A stretch of DNA of 36,925 nt from Planctomycetota bacterium. Lineage in GTDB: Bacteria > Planctomycetota > SZUA-567 > H5-PLA8. Made by a program: the position numbers and the translations under genes. Shown here piece after piece: positions 25,611 through 34,691 of the stretch. Location of the stretch: contig JAPLOD010000011.1 of the NCBI GenBank assembly GCA_026692735.1, forward strand, positions 1-36,925. Reading direction: 5' to 3'. The notes below the pieces were generated by a model, which was not told the origin of the DNA, searched no databases, and saw only the letters and a program-made list of their open reading frames with translations. Positions within the stretch are counted from its first letter, which is position 1; the number at the start of each line of letters is the position of its first letter.

Positions 25611-27005
25611 TCATGGCTTCGACGGAGTCTTGTCGTCCTTGGCCCTGAGTGGGTGTGGGTAGGTGTAGGGGGTGTATTTCAGCGTCCACGCCTTGCCGCC
25701 CCACACGTAGAGCCTGCCGTCCGGCCCGGCGTTCTTGCTGTTCCATTCGCCCTCATCGGTCACCCAGAACCCTACCTTGGCGCGGGTGGGTTTGACCGCG
25801 TCCATCTGCGCCCGGGTCCCCATGCCCATGCCGCTGGAGCCATCGAACCCTTTGACCTCGCTGAAGAAATCCCGGTCTTGGGCGATCAAGTCCGAGTCGG
25901 AAAACTCGACGCTGCCATTGAGTTCAATCGCCTTGGGATGGGCTTTCCGGTTCGACCGTGTCCACGGGGCGCCATTGGTCATCCGGTTGTTCCAGACGTA
26001 CATGGGTTCGCTGCCCCCCACCTTCGGGTCCTTCCCCGTGCCGATCTGGTCGTCGATCGGGTAATCCTTGGGTGTCTTGAATCCGCCCAGATTCGGGTAA
26101 CTGCCGTCCGCCCCGTATTCGCGCAGCATGAAGGTCCCGCCTGCAGCGGTGTTGGAGAAGATGTGTCCGGTGCCGCCCCGCATCTCAACCGTCAGCCAGA
26201 AGTTGTCCTTGCACGTCCATGCATTGCAGTAGATCTCCATGTGGCGGACGCCGCGAGGCGGCGTGTTGCTTGCCTTGCCGTGGCCGTCTACCTTGATCGG
26301 ACCGTTGATGGTGCAGAAGCGCACCACGGCTTTGCCATTGCTGTTGATGTCGCAGACATACCCTTTTCCGTTGACGATGCAATCCTCAATGTACACGTTG
26401 TCCGCCGTCCCAATGGTATCTTGAGTCTGCCATGCATTTTCCGGTCCGCGTGTGAAGATGAGTTCCGCAGTGCCCGCGGCGCCGTTCAGCGTGCAGTTGT
26501 CCACCAGTCCAAACGAGCCGTGGACATACAGGAAGTAGCCGGACTTCACCTGGTTGAACTCGATGTTCGTGATGCGCCAACCGTTCGATCCCCCTGCCGC
26601 GAAGGGCGCCCGGGCTTCCGTGGAGGCGCCGGTGATGGAGAAGTCCCTCACGGTCGGCCCGCCATTGAGCCGGATGGCCGCATTCGTCCACATGCCCGAC
26701 GTATCGGCTATGACGATGGTCGTGGTCTTTCTTCCGGAACCGGCGAGCGTGATGGCCTTGTTTATGGCGATGTAATCCCCGTTCGCGCCGTAGGTGAACG
26801 TCCCGGGCGGAATCATGACCGTGTCGCCCGCCTTGGCATCCTCGATGGCGGCCTTCACGTCTGCCTGCGAGCCGTTCGTGGTATAGACCGTTCCGTTCTT
26901 TTCCCATGCGAGAGTGCGGGACGCGAGGGTGGAAAGCATCAATGGCAAGAGGAGCGCTGTCATCGCGAATCGGTCACGAAAGGAATGCGTGGCGGTGGCT
27001 GTCAT
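25611..27005 (-). CDS. Secreted right-handed beta-helix (pectate-lyase-fold) protein
   Basis: The protein is 464 residues from the ATG at 27005, with GGGGGAG upstream; a longer frame from 27155 begins before the promoter. The signal peptide is about 1-33 (MTALLLPLMLSTLASRTLA). AAIEDAKAGDTVMIPPGTFT is the characteristic N-cap of pectin-lyase-like beta-helices. It is followed by many short strands with Asn/Gly/Cys turns (ITNIEFNQV, VYIEDCIVNGKG). Such proteins bind or cleave acidic polysaccharides, and no catalytic triad can be assigned here. The C-terminal 60 residues hold a Trp/Tyr-rich motif. Confidence 0.82.
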   Translation of the reverse strand: MTATATHSFRDRFAMTALLLPLMLSTLASRTLAWEKNGTVYTTNGSQADVKAAIEDAKAGDTVMIPPGTFTYGANGDYIAINKAITLAGSGRKTTTIVIADTSGMWTNAAIRLNGGPTVRDFSITGASTEARAPFAAGGSNGWRITNIEFNQVKSGYFLYVHGSFGLVDNCTLNGAAGTAELIFTRGPENAWQTQDTIGTADNVYIEDCIVNGKGYVCDINSNGKAVVRFCTINGPIKVDGHGKASNTPPRGVRHMEIYCNAWTCKDNFWLTVEMRGGTGHIFSNTAAGGTFMLREYGADGSYPNLGGFKTPKDYPIDDQIGTGKDPKVGGSEPMYVWNNRMTNGAPWTRSNRKAHPKAIELNGSVEFSDSDLIAQDRDFFSEVKGFDGSSGMGMGTRAQMDAVKPTRAKVGFWVTDEGEWNSKNAGPDGRLYVWGGKAWTLKYTPYTYPHPLRAKDDKTPSKP

Positions 27006-27094
27006 GAGACGATCTCCCCCATGGTATCCGCTGGCGTCCGCGCCGCAGGCCCTGCGACTCCGCGGGGCATGGCCAGTCCCTCCCTGGATGACAG

Positions 27095-27123
27095 AGTATA
27101 ATACGCCCCCGCTTGGGGCGAAA
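27095..27123 (-). promoter_or_regulatory. Promoter of the beta-helix gene
   Basis: On the minus strand there is TTTCGC (27118-27123), 17 bases and TATACT (27095-27100), about 90 bases before the ATG at 27005. Confidence 0.4.
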
Positions 27124-27132
27124 GCCGGTTGA

Positions 27133-27390
27133 TGCGCGGCTGGATTCTGGAACATTACGCCCTTCGGCGAAGTTCGCCGAACCGGGTTTGAGGGTCAACC
27201 TGCTCGCTACGGGTGGAAGACGCTGGTGAAGGCCGCGCTGGATGCCGAGTTCCCCGATGACGCCGAGATGCGCAGCTTCGCGGAGGCCAGCTTCTCCGAG
27301 ATCGTTGGGCTGCTGCTCAAGGGCCACAAGGTCGTGCACATTCATGGCAGCGTGAGTCACGGGATGGAGTTGTTCGTGGGGGACGAGTGA
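27133..27390 (+). pseudogene. 3' remnant of an unidentified gene
   Basis: The 85-codon frame between stops has no start near its beginning, but its sequence is strongly protein-like: YGWKTLVKAALDAEF, FSEIVGLLLKGHKVVHIHGS and MELFVGDE before TGA. I do not recognise the family. It lies between the beta-helix promoter and module copy B, and its front appears to have been deleted. A small gene using an internal ATG is possible. Confidence 0.4.
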
Positions 27391-27448
27391 CTCACCGGAA
27401 ACACGTGCGGTGCCGGCTGAATGCCGGTCAGGGACGGGTCCTGCCTGT

Positions 27449-27470
27449 CCAATTGCAGCGTTGCAATTGG
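27449..27470. repeat. Perfect AT-rich hairpin
   Basis: CCAATTGCA (27449-27457) and TGCAATTGG (27462-27470) form a 9-bp stem with a 4-base loop, in otherwise GC-rich DNA. It borders module copy B. No T-run follows, so it looks more like an operator or element boundary than a terminator. Confidence 0.5.
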
Positions 27471-27473
27471 TGG

Positions 27474-27636
27474 TTCCGGGGCCTGGCGCAGCCCCGACTG
27501 ACGGCATTCGGTGGGGGGACAAGGCACCTGGATGGCACCCTACGGTGGCAGAACCGTGTTGCACGGAGATTAGCGATGCCCATAATGGCTTGAGAACAAG
27601 GCGCTGAAGCCGTTCGGAGCGATTCGTCCAGGACAT
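27474..27636 (+). repeat. Dispersed promoter-leader module, copy B
   Basis: Homologous to copy A over the upstream block and promoter. It shares CGGAGCGAYTCRTCCAGGA with copy C in the leader. The 7-bp hairpin is replaced by a shorter GGC-GCTGAA-GCC stem. It precedes the LamG protein gene. Confidence 0.65.
27559..27586 (+). promoter_or_regulatory. Promoter of the LamG gene, module copy B
   Basis: TTGCAC (27559-27564), a 16-base spacer and CATAAT (27581-27586), about 86 bases before the ATG at 27673. Confidence 0.6.
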
Positions 27637-27672
27637 CCAGGATCAAAGACATCGAACCCGGAACCATTCACC

Positions 27673-30375
27673 ATGAAACCACTCATCATCGCCCTGCTGG
27701 CTGTCGCGGTTGCTTCCTTCGCGCGGGCGGCCGATTACGCCCAAGAGGTCCTGAAGGATGGCCCTGTAGCCTGGTGGCGGTTCCATGATTCGGCCTGCGC
27801 CGACGGGGCTGCGGCCAAGGACGAGATCGGCCGGCACCCGGGTGTCTATCACGGCAACACGACCGTCGAGGTCGGCGTGCCCGGGATCGGAGGCAAGGCC
27901 GCCAAGTTCGACGGCAGCACAGCCTACGTGGAAGTCGCGCATCACAAGGACTTCGCGATCAGCGAACTCTCGGTGGAATTCTGGGTCAAGTCGCAGCAAC
28001 TGTGGCGCGCGAAGCAGTGGCCGGGCAGTGCCACGCTGATCACCAAGGCCACCAGCGGGGCGGGCTCCAGCGACTGGACAATCAACGCGGGGGCGTTTCA
28101 GAGTGGTGAGAACGAGGGACGCATCCTCACCAGCAACGGCGCGACCGGTTCCAAAACGGATACGAACTTGGGCTCCGGCAAAGGACTGAACGACGGCCAA
28201 TGGCATCACGTGGTTTGGACCCGCTCGGCCGACGGCTTCAACAGCCTGTACGTCAATGGGCGGCTGGCCGACCAAGCGGAGGATGAAGGCGGCCCGATCG
28301 CCAACGACCGGCCGATCCAAATCGGCGGCGATCCGTACCTGGGAGGCACGTTCCTGGACGGCGCGCTGGCCGAAGCGGCACTCTACGCCACCGTGCTCGA
28401 CGCCGGCCGCGTCCGGGCCCACGCCCTCGCGGGTGGACTCGCCGTGCCGGACTCCGCGCCGCCGAAGACATTGGAATCGCTCGCCTTGAAAAGCTCCGCC
28501 GGACTAAGCTGGGAATTGTGGCGCAGTAAACACGGCTGGAGCCTGGGGCAGATTTCGCTGAACGGAAAGCCGCTGGAGAACCCGGCCACGTCCGGTCTCC
28601 TGGCGCTGCGGGACGTGAAGACCGGCGAGGTACGCTGGCTACCCGCCGACCAGGCCGAACGGCTCGGTCCGCACGCGGCTCGTCTCTCCGGCCAAACGAA
28701 GATCGGCGATGCGACCCTGCGGTTCGGCGCCGAAATCGCGTTACAGGAAAAGCTACCAGCGGCGACGTGGACAGTCTCGTGGTCGGTAGACAAGGACCTC
28801 GTGGGCTGGGAGGCGTGTTTGGCGTACCATGATGGATTCAGCAACGCCTGGCGCGTGCAGAGCTATCCGTGGGCCGGCAACAGCAAGAGCGTGAAGATTT
28901 CGCCGATGCGCTACTGCGGCGTACCCGGGGTGCTGATGTACCGGCCGGACCAGTCGGTGGTCGCCTTGTTTGCCATCAACAGCAATTCGGATTACCTGGA
29001 CCCGACGACCTGGACGGGGAAAACGGAATTTCACTTCGCCGACCGACGGATTGCGCCGCAATTTCGCGTCGGCGGCGGCCAGTTGACCGCGGGGACCCGT
29101 TACGAAATGCCGCTGCAACTGATCGTCAGCGATGCCGGTGAATTTGCCGGCGCCATAACCGGGATCATGCAGGCCTGGATTAGGCTCAATAACTACCGGG
29201 TGGACGATACGCTCAAGGTGCGAACGCCGCAGGAGGCCTTCAGTCTCGCCCTCGAGGGGCGCCGGCTGACGCAGAGTTGGAAGCCGGGCATCGGCTACGA
29301 GCATCACAAGGGAACCCCGTTCGTCTATGTGGGCAACAACCCGATGATTGCCAACTACGAGTATCGTTTGTACGAGATCACCGGCGAGAAGGTGTGGCGT
29401 GACCGGGCGTTCGAGCAGATTGACTATGCGATCAAGGGGCAGCAGCCCAACGGTGTGTTTCATACGAACTGGAACCTCCAGGACCGCCCCGGTTCGAAGG
29501 CAGGTGTCTTTTGCAGTTGGGATTGGTCGCATAACGGTTTCAAGGTGGACCTGAACACATGGATGGTCCGGTACATCCTGGAGACCTGGCAACGCGTGAA
29601 GGGAAAAGAGGGCGTGGACCACCAGGACTGGTACAAGGCGGCCATCGCCTCGCTCAATTGGGTGCTGTCCCAGCAGAACCCGGACGGCGGCTTTCCGCAG
29701 GTTGTGGACATTGACTCCGGCATGAAGTCTCAGTCCGTGGTTTGTGGCCGGACGCTGGTAGGGTTGCCGATCATTGCCAAGATTACCGGTGATGACCGCT
29801 GCCTTCGGGCCAGCGCCGATATGGAGCGGTTCCTGCGTCGGAATGTCGAAGGGCGTTTCTGGTACACCGGGCAGCATCCGGATTTGCCGCCGGGTGATTT
29901 CGAGCAGGACAGCATCTACAACGTCGTGGAGTACTGGTTGGGCAAGCACGACCGGACGGGGGACAAGGACAGCCTCGACCGCGCCGTGGCCAATGCCTAT
30001 TATGCGTTACTCTATTGGTGCCCGAAGCAGCTCAGTTGGGTAAAGAATCCCACGCAAGGCGCGCACAGCGAACAACAGGCCTTCAATCAGTATTCCGTCT
30101 ATTGCTACCAAAACCGCAAGATCCAGTGTCTGGACCGATTGTCTAGGAAGACTGGTAATCCGCTGTTCGAACAGCTCAAGAACCGGGTGATGCAGCTCAA
30201 CTTCTATGTTCAGGTCGTTGACGGCCCGTATAGGGGTTCCATTACCGAGGCTATCGCCGATCCCTGGCTGGAGCGCGGAAGAGGGTTTGAGTGGCGCGGT
30301 AATCCATATACCAGCGAGTTGGTCGCGGACCTGATGCTGCAACTGATGGATATGGGTCTGGTGAGGAAACCTTGA
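27673..30375 (+). CDS. Secreted LamG-domain protein with C-terminal alpha/alpha-toroid
   Basis: The protein is 900 residues. The signal peptide is MKPLIIALLAVAVASFARA. Residues about 27-245 are a LamG/concanavalin-A-like domain (VAWWRFHD, AYVEVAHHKDFAISELSVEF, GQWHHVVWTR, SLYVNGRLAD). The middle region is beta-rich. Residues about 520-900 repeat helix pairs typical of six-hairpin toroids (NPMIANYEYRLYEITGEKVW, SLNWVLSQQNPDGGFPQ, DSIYNVVEYWLGKHD). It resembles glycoside hydrolases or polysaccharide lyases with an alpha-toroid, but no family was identified with confidence and the catalytic residues are unknown. It is expressed from module copy B. Confidence 0.78.
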   Translation: MKPLIIALLAVAVASFARAADYAQEVLKDGPVAWWRFHDSACADGAAAKDEIGRHPGVYHGNTTVEVGVPGIGGKAAKFDGSTAYVEVAHHKDFAISELSVEFWVKSQQLWRAKQWPGSATLITKATSGAGSSDWTINAGAFQSGENEGRILTSNGATGSKTDTNLGSGKGLNDGQWHHVVWTRSADGFNSLYVNGRLADQAEDEGGPIANDRPIQIGGDPYLGGTFLDGALAEAALYATVLDAGRVRAHALAGGLAVPDSAPPKTLESLALKSSAGLSWELWRSKHGWSLGQISLNGKPLENPATSGLLALRDVKTGEVRWLPADQAERLGPHAARLSGQTKIGDATLRFGAEIALQEKLPAATWTVSWSVDKDLVGWEACLAYHDGFSNAWRVQSYPWAGNSKSVKISPMRYCGVPGVLMYRPDQSVVALFAINSNSDYLDPTTWTGKTEFHFADRRIAPQFRVGGGQLTAGTRYEMPLQLIVSDAGEFAGAITGIMQAWIRLNNYRVDDTLKVRTPQEAFSLALEGRRLTQSWKPGIGYEHHKGTPFVYVGNNPMIANYEYRLYEITGEKVWRDRAFEQIDYAIKGQQPNGVFHTNWNLQDRPGSKAGVFCSWDWSHNGFKVDLNTWMVRYILETWQRVKGKEGVDHQDWYKAAIASLNWVLSQQNPDGGFPQVVDIDSGMKSQSVVCGRTLVGLPIIAKITGDDRCLRASADMERFLRRNVEGRFWYTGQHPDLPPGDFEQDSIYNVVEYWLGKHDRTGDKDSLDRAVANAYYALLYWCPKQLSWVKNPTQGAHSEQQAFNQYSVYCYQNRKIQCLDRLSRKTGNPLFEQLKNRVMQLNFYVQVVDGPYRGSITEAIADPWLERGRGFEWRGNPYTSELVADLMLQLMDMGLVRKP

Positions 30376-30391
30376 GCGATGGGCGGCAAGA

Positions 30392-30715
30392 ATGAACACA
30401 AGTGAAGGTTCCATGGGATCACACACGCAAACGAACGGCTGCTGCGCGACCGGCACCATCGAGCGGACGGCCTTGTCTCCCCGAGTCGCCGCATTGAAGG
30501 AAGACGTGATGCGGCGCAAGGGGTCGCGAGTCCAGAACCCCAATCCCTTTCGCGGGGACGTGGCTCTGTGGAAGGCGGCCAGTCCGGGACGGTCGCGCGT
30601 CCAGCAACGCGCGGCGTTTCTGCTCGAATTGGTCCGCCTCGCGCCAATTGAAATCGGGCCCGGCTGGTCGTTGGAGAAACGGGGACGTGCACGAGACCTT
30701 CTTCACCGAGGGTAG
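30392..30715 (+). pseudogene. Probable 5' gene fragment
   Basis: The frame gives 107 residues from the ATG at 30392, or from the ATG at 30413. SPRVAALKEDVMRRKGSRV and VQQRAAFLLELVRLAPIEI read like the N-terminal helices of a glycyl-radical (pyruvate formate-lyase-like) enzyme. That identification rests on pattern memory only and is weak. After GWSL the sequence becomes low-complexity Arg/Gly and stops, which looks like a truncation near 30675. Confidence 0.3.
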
Positions 30716-30850
30716 CGGTGTGCTGGTTCCCCGCCTTCCGGCGGGCGGTCAGGAGGGTGACGGAAAGGGCGGTTGCGGGCCGGAGAAGCAGCACGGCAAC
30801 GGTCGGTGAAGCGCGGGCGCGGTACTGCGGGCCGGGAAGATGGACGGACA

Positions 30851-30891
30851 GGTTCTTGGTTCGCCGGTCGTGGTTCGTGGTTTGTGGTTCC
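30851..30891. repeat. GGTTCK-type short tandem repeat tract
   Basis: The tract contains GGTTCTTGGTTCG, CGTGGTTCGTGG and TTTGTGGTTCC, a degenerate TGGTTCG heptamer array. The surrounding 30720-31200 holds no supported gene. Confidence 0.45.
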
Positions 30892-31216
30892 ACAACCGGC
30901 AGATTCCACAGAGTCTCTTCGGTAGTCTGTCGTTCGTTTTCGTCAGTTTCTCTTTCAGGTCTTCTGGCCGGTAGCGGTCCACTGGCCGGTCCGGGCCTGC
31001 TTCTTCTTGGTACTTTTCTTGCACTCCGTGTCCCGGCCCAGCAACCTGAGAGAGAACAGAAATGACATTCGCCGCGCGTGAGTTTTCGTGTTGCACAAAG
31101 CGCAGGACGGCCGTGCGCGGCGTAGACCGCGAAGCCACGTGGGGATAACCAGGTCCAGACGAACACACCGCCCCGTCCTCGACAGGAAACTGCCGTTTGT
31201 CGCGCTGGAGGCTGTT

Positions 31217-31330
31217 GTGCGCGCTACCGCGGCAGAGATGCTTTGCGTAGAGAGTAGCGTTGACTACAATGCCACAGAATCGAGTCGCCGAAGCGGCTCG
31301 GAGCGACTCATCCAGGAAATCCCCGAGCAT
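31217..31330 (+). repeat. Dispersed promoter-leader module, copy C
   Basis: Homologous to copy A from GGCAGAGATGCTTTGCG through CATCCAGGAAATCC. It contains the same 7-bp leader hairpin (31282-31299) but lacks the upstream CCTGG block. It precedes the beta-helix/LamG gene. Confidence 0.65.
31243..31270 (+). promoter_or_regulatory. Promoter of the beta-helix/LamG gene, module copy C
   Basis: TTGCGT (31243-31248), a 16-base spacer and TACAAT (31265-31270). The leader to the ATG at 31446 is about 170 bases, longer than at the other two copies. Confidence 0.6.
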
Positions 31331-31445
31331 GATGGAAGTAGGCTGCAGCAGGTGTCCGTGCGCGGACCGCGACCTCACCGGCTTACAGCCGGCCGGCCAC
31401 TGGAATACACGCCACGCGACGCTCTCTCGCGAGGAGGAACGCGTC

Positions 31446-34400
31446 ATGAGAAGGAAAACCGGTTCAATGCTGTCGGCTGTTCTGTGGGTCTCCACGATCG
31501 GGCTGTTTGTGGACACCGCTCGTGCAGCAGAAGCGGAATGGAGCTGGCGGCAGCCGCACGCGGAGGTGCTGCCCAACGGCGATCTGAAGTGGAAGCCGCA
31601 GCCGTTCGTCTTCGAGAAGAGCGACTCCGTACGCTACATTGACTTCGAGTCCGGAGATGACAACAACGCCGGCACAGCCAGGGAAAAGCCGTGGAAGCAC
31701 CACCCGTGGGACTCCGCGGCCACGAGCAACGCCACAGCGTGCAGCGGGATACAGACCTATGTCTTCAAAGGTGGCGTTTACTATCGCGGCGAGCTTGCGG
31801 TAAAGGAATCCGGCAAGCCGCAACACCCGATACGGCTTACCCGCGACCCGTCCTGGGGAAATGGCGATGCGGTGCTCTGCGGTTCGGAACATGTCTCCGG
31901 CTGGAAGAAGGGCGCCTATTCGGGAGCCGGCACCGCCGGCCACAAGGACATCCCCGAGCCTGAGAAGGTCTGGTATGCGGACCTGGACTTTGCACCGCGT
32001 AGCGTCTGGCTTGTGCGCAAAGAAGGCGACTACTTCCGCATTCCCCTGGCGCGCACGCCGAACTGGAAGCGCTCCAACCCCGACGACGTGAAGAGCGAGT
32101 GGTGGGTGTGGGACAATCCGCGCAAGCCCTTCGGCAACACCATCAAGAACGCAGGCGGGCAGGAGATGCACCTGGGCATTGACACCAAGCACATCAAGGA
32201 CAAGCCGGCGGACTACTTCAAGGGAGCGCTGATCTGGCCGGAGTACGGCTGGGTCATGAGCGGCCCGTATCCAACCGAAGTGGAAGTCGTGGACCTCCAG
32301 CAGAACGGCCTCGGCTTCGGCGGCTGGACCGGCGGCGGCACCAATGGCGTCATCATGCGCAACATGCGTTACTACCTCGAAGACAAACCGCAGTATCTCG
32401 ACGACCCCGACGGCGAATACTGGTTCGACAAGAAGGGCAATGGCGGGAGGCTCTACCTGCGCCTGCCAGGCGACGCCGACCCCAACACGGCTCGCGTCGA
32501 GGCGGGCAAGCGGACGAACCTGGTCAATGGCGAGAAGGTCGAGCACCTCCACATCACGGGCCTGACCTTCCGTTTCACGACAGCGCCCTGGGCCATCACG
32601 GCGGCAACGTGGGATTTCAGTACCAAGCCCTGGGGGCTGCGTCCCGACGTCCATACGGGCTGTGTGCGTGTGTGGGGCTCGGGCCAGGACATCCGCATCG
32701 CGAATTGTCTCTTCGAGCACGTCTTCTTCCCCATCCGCATCCGCTCGCTGGTGGACGGGCAACGGGTTGACGACGTTCGGATCGAAGACAACGACTTCCG
32801 CTACACCGACAACGGCATCCTTTCCGTCTCGGACGGTTCGGGCTGGGGCTACGCGAAACTCCGCGGCCGCCTGGGCGACGTGCGCATCTACCGGAACCAC
32901 TCGCTGGAGACCGGCACGCGCCCCTCGCGCTACAGCACGGGCACGGGCATGCAGGTCACCTGCCCGCGCACGGTCGAGATCGCGGGGAACGTGATCGAGC
33001 GTTCCTACGCGCAGGGCATTGACGTCCACGGTTCCAAAGTCAGCGGCTGCTGGGGCGACGTGCCTTTCACGCGCATTCTGATCCACCACAACAAAGTGTG
33101 GGAATCAATGCTCAACTGCAACGACTATGGCGGCATCGAGACCTGGCAGGGCGGCCCTGCCTATGTCTTCAACAACATCTCCTATGACGCGCTGGGCTAC
33201 CGTAACTGGGAGCGATACACCAAGGCCGACGCCGGTTTTGGTCACGCCTACTACCTCGACGGCGCCTTCAAGAACTACCACTTCAACAACATCGCCTGGG
33301 GCAAGTCCAAGGACGTCGCCAGCCCCGTGGTCAACTGCGCCGCCTTCCAGGAAATCCACAGCTACCAGAACACGTTCTTCCAGAACACGATCTACAACTA
33401 CTACGCGGGCTCCCGGCGCCAGGCGCCGGAGGCCGGGCGCAACAAGTACCTCGGCAACATCTGGGATGGAATCGGCAAGTACGTCTTCCGCCACGCCGAC
33501 CCAGCCAAGACCGCGGCCGAAGGCAACGCCAAGGACGCCGGGCCGCAGAAAACCCGTTTCGCGCTTGAGACCAACGCCTACGGCCGGAATATCTTCCACG
33601 ACTTCGCAGAAATGGGCGTGCTCGATCCCGCAGGCCGCTGGCTCCTGTCCTTCGAGGACTTCAAGGGCGCGCTCGAGAAGAACAAGAGCTTGCTGTGCGA
33701 TCTGGGGGAAGTCAGCAAGACCTCGCCGCTCAGGGACCCCGCCAAGGGCGACTTCCGGCCGGCTGAAGGCTCCATTGGCGTTGGCAAAGGCGTCAAAGTC
33801 TTCGTGCCGTGGTCGCTGTGCGGCGTCGTGGGCGAGTGGAATTTCTACCACACCGGCGACGATCCCGCGCACATCCTGGACGAGCACTGGTACATGACCG
33901 ACTACCACGTGTCCCGGGAAGGCTATCACGAGCGGCCCATGTATCCGCTCAAGGGCGCAAATGTGGGCGCCGAGGACTACGTCAAGGGCGCGCTGGAGGA
34001 CTGGATCCCCGGCGCACTGAGCTTCGCCGCCGCCAAGAAGCAGTACGCCACGCTCGCGCATGCCGAGATGATGAAGCCGTTCTCCTTCCAGGATCTGAAG
34101 AAGAGCCGCCACGAAGGCGCTAAGCCCGAACCGTGCACGATTGAAGGCGAGGCGCTGAAGAATCCCCAGGTCTACAGGTCGAATCTGTTGATCGAGGTGT
34201 ACTTCAAGACCGCACCCAACCATGCGGACGGCGTGTTGATGGAGAAGATGAAAGGCTGCGGCTACAGCCTGACGGTCAACGCCGCGGGGCAATTGTCGTT
34301 CAGCGTGAAAGGAACAGGCGTGTCGGCGGCCGTGGAAAGCCGGGCCAAGGTCAACGATGGCCGCTGGCACCACGCGATCGTCGAGGCCGACCGGCAGGCG

Positions 34401-34691
34401 AAGACGCTGACCGTGTACGTGGATGGCCGGAAGGACGCGTCAGCCGGCGGCGTGGACGATGCGGTGTCACTGGCCAACGACGGAGATGTCTGTGTGGGTG
34501 GCACGCCCGAAGGGCGCTATTTCGACGGCGTGCTCGACTTCCTCCGCATTGCGCACGGCACGCTTGCCGATGCGGATACGACAATCGAGGAACTGTACGC
34601 TTGGGAGTTTGACGGGCCGCACCTGCGCGATTTCACCGGCCGACAACCGGTGGGCGCGCGCGACGCGGGAGCCATTGAAAAAGCGGACTGA
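31446..34691 (+). CDS. Secreted beta-helix protein with C-terminal LamG domain
   Basis: The protein is 1081 residues from the ATG at 31446, with GAGGAGG eight bases upstream. A longer frame from 31260 overlaps the promoter and is rejected. The signal peptide is about 1-31 (LSAVLWVSTIGLFVDTARA). YIDFESGDDNNAGTAREKPW marks the start of a right-handed beta-helix of the DUF1565/pectate-lyase type. It continues as strand repeats to about residue 720 (DVRIEDNDFRYTDNGI, VEIAGNVIERSYAQGIDVHG). Residues about 895-1050 are a LamG-like domain (DGRWHHAIVEADRQ, LTVYVDGRKD). It is probably a secreted or surface polysaccharide-binding or lyase protein, and no catalytic residues can be named. Confidence 0.82.
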   Translation: MRRKTGSMLSAVLWVSTIGLFVDTARAAEAEWSWRQPHAEVLPNGDLKWKPQPFVFEKSDSVRYIDFESGDDNNAGTAREKPWKHHPWDSAATSNATACSGIQTYVFKGGVYYRGELAVKESGKPQHPIRLTRDPSWGNGDAVLCGSEHVSGWKKGAYSGAGTAGHKDIPEPEKVWYADLDFAPRSVWLVRKEGDYFRIPLARTPNWKRSNPDDVKSEWWVWDNPRKPFGNTIKNAGGQEMHLGIDTKHIKDKPADYFKGALIWPEYGWVMSGPYPTEVEVVDLQQNGLGFGGWTGGGTNGVIMRNMRYYLEDKPQYLDDPDGEYWFDKKGNGGRLYLRLPGDADPNTARVEAGKRTNLVNGEKVEHLHITGLTFRFTTAPWAITAATWDFSTKPWGLRPDVHTGCVRVWGSGQDIRIANCLFEHVFFPIRIRSLVDGQRVDDVRIEDNDFRYTDNGILSVSDGSGWGYAKLRGRLGDVRIYRNHSLETGTRPSRYSTGTGMQVTCPRTVEIAGNVIERSYAQGIDVHGSKVSGCWGDVPFTRILIHHNKVWESMLNCNDYGGIETWQGGPAYVFNNISYDALGYRNWERYTKADAGFGHAYYLDGAFKNYHFNNIAWGKSKDVASPVVNCAAFQEIHSYQNTFFQNTIYNYYAGSRRQAPEAGRNKYLGNIWDGIGKYVFRHADPAKTAAEGNAKDAGPQKTRFALETNAYGRNIFHDFAEMGVLDPAGRWLLSFEDFKGALEKNKSLLCDLGEVSKTSPLRDPAKGDFRPAEGSIGVGKGVKVFVPWSLCGVVGEWNFYHTGDDPAHILDEHWYMTDYHVSREGYHERPMYPLKGANVGAEDYVKGALEDWIPGALSFAAAKKQYATLAHAEMMKPFSFQDLKKSRHEGAKPEPCTIEGEALKNPQVYRSNLLIEVYFKTAPNHADGVLMEKMKGCGYSLTVNAAGQLSFSVKGTGVSAAVESRAKVNDGRWHHAIVEADRQAKTLTVYVDGRKDASAGGVDDAVSLANDGDVCVGGTPEGRYFDGVLDFLRIAHGTLADADTTIEELYAWEFDGPHLRDFTGRQPVGARDAGAIEKAD

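Noticed and set aside
31464-34373. Two long minus-strand frames
   Set aside because: Antisense to the beta-helix/LamG gene; composition is Arg/Val/Ala-rich without motifs.
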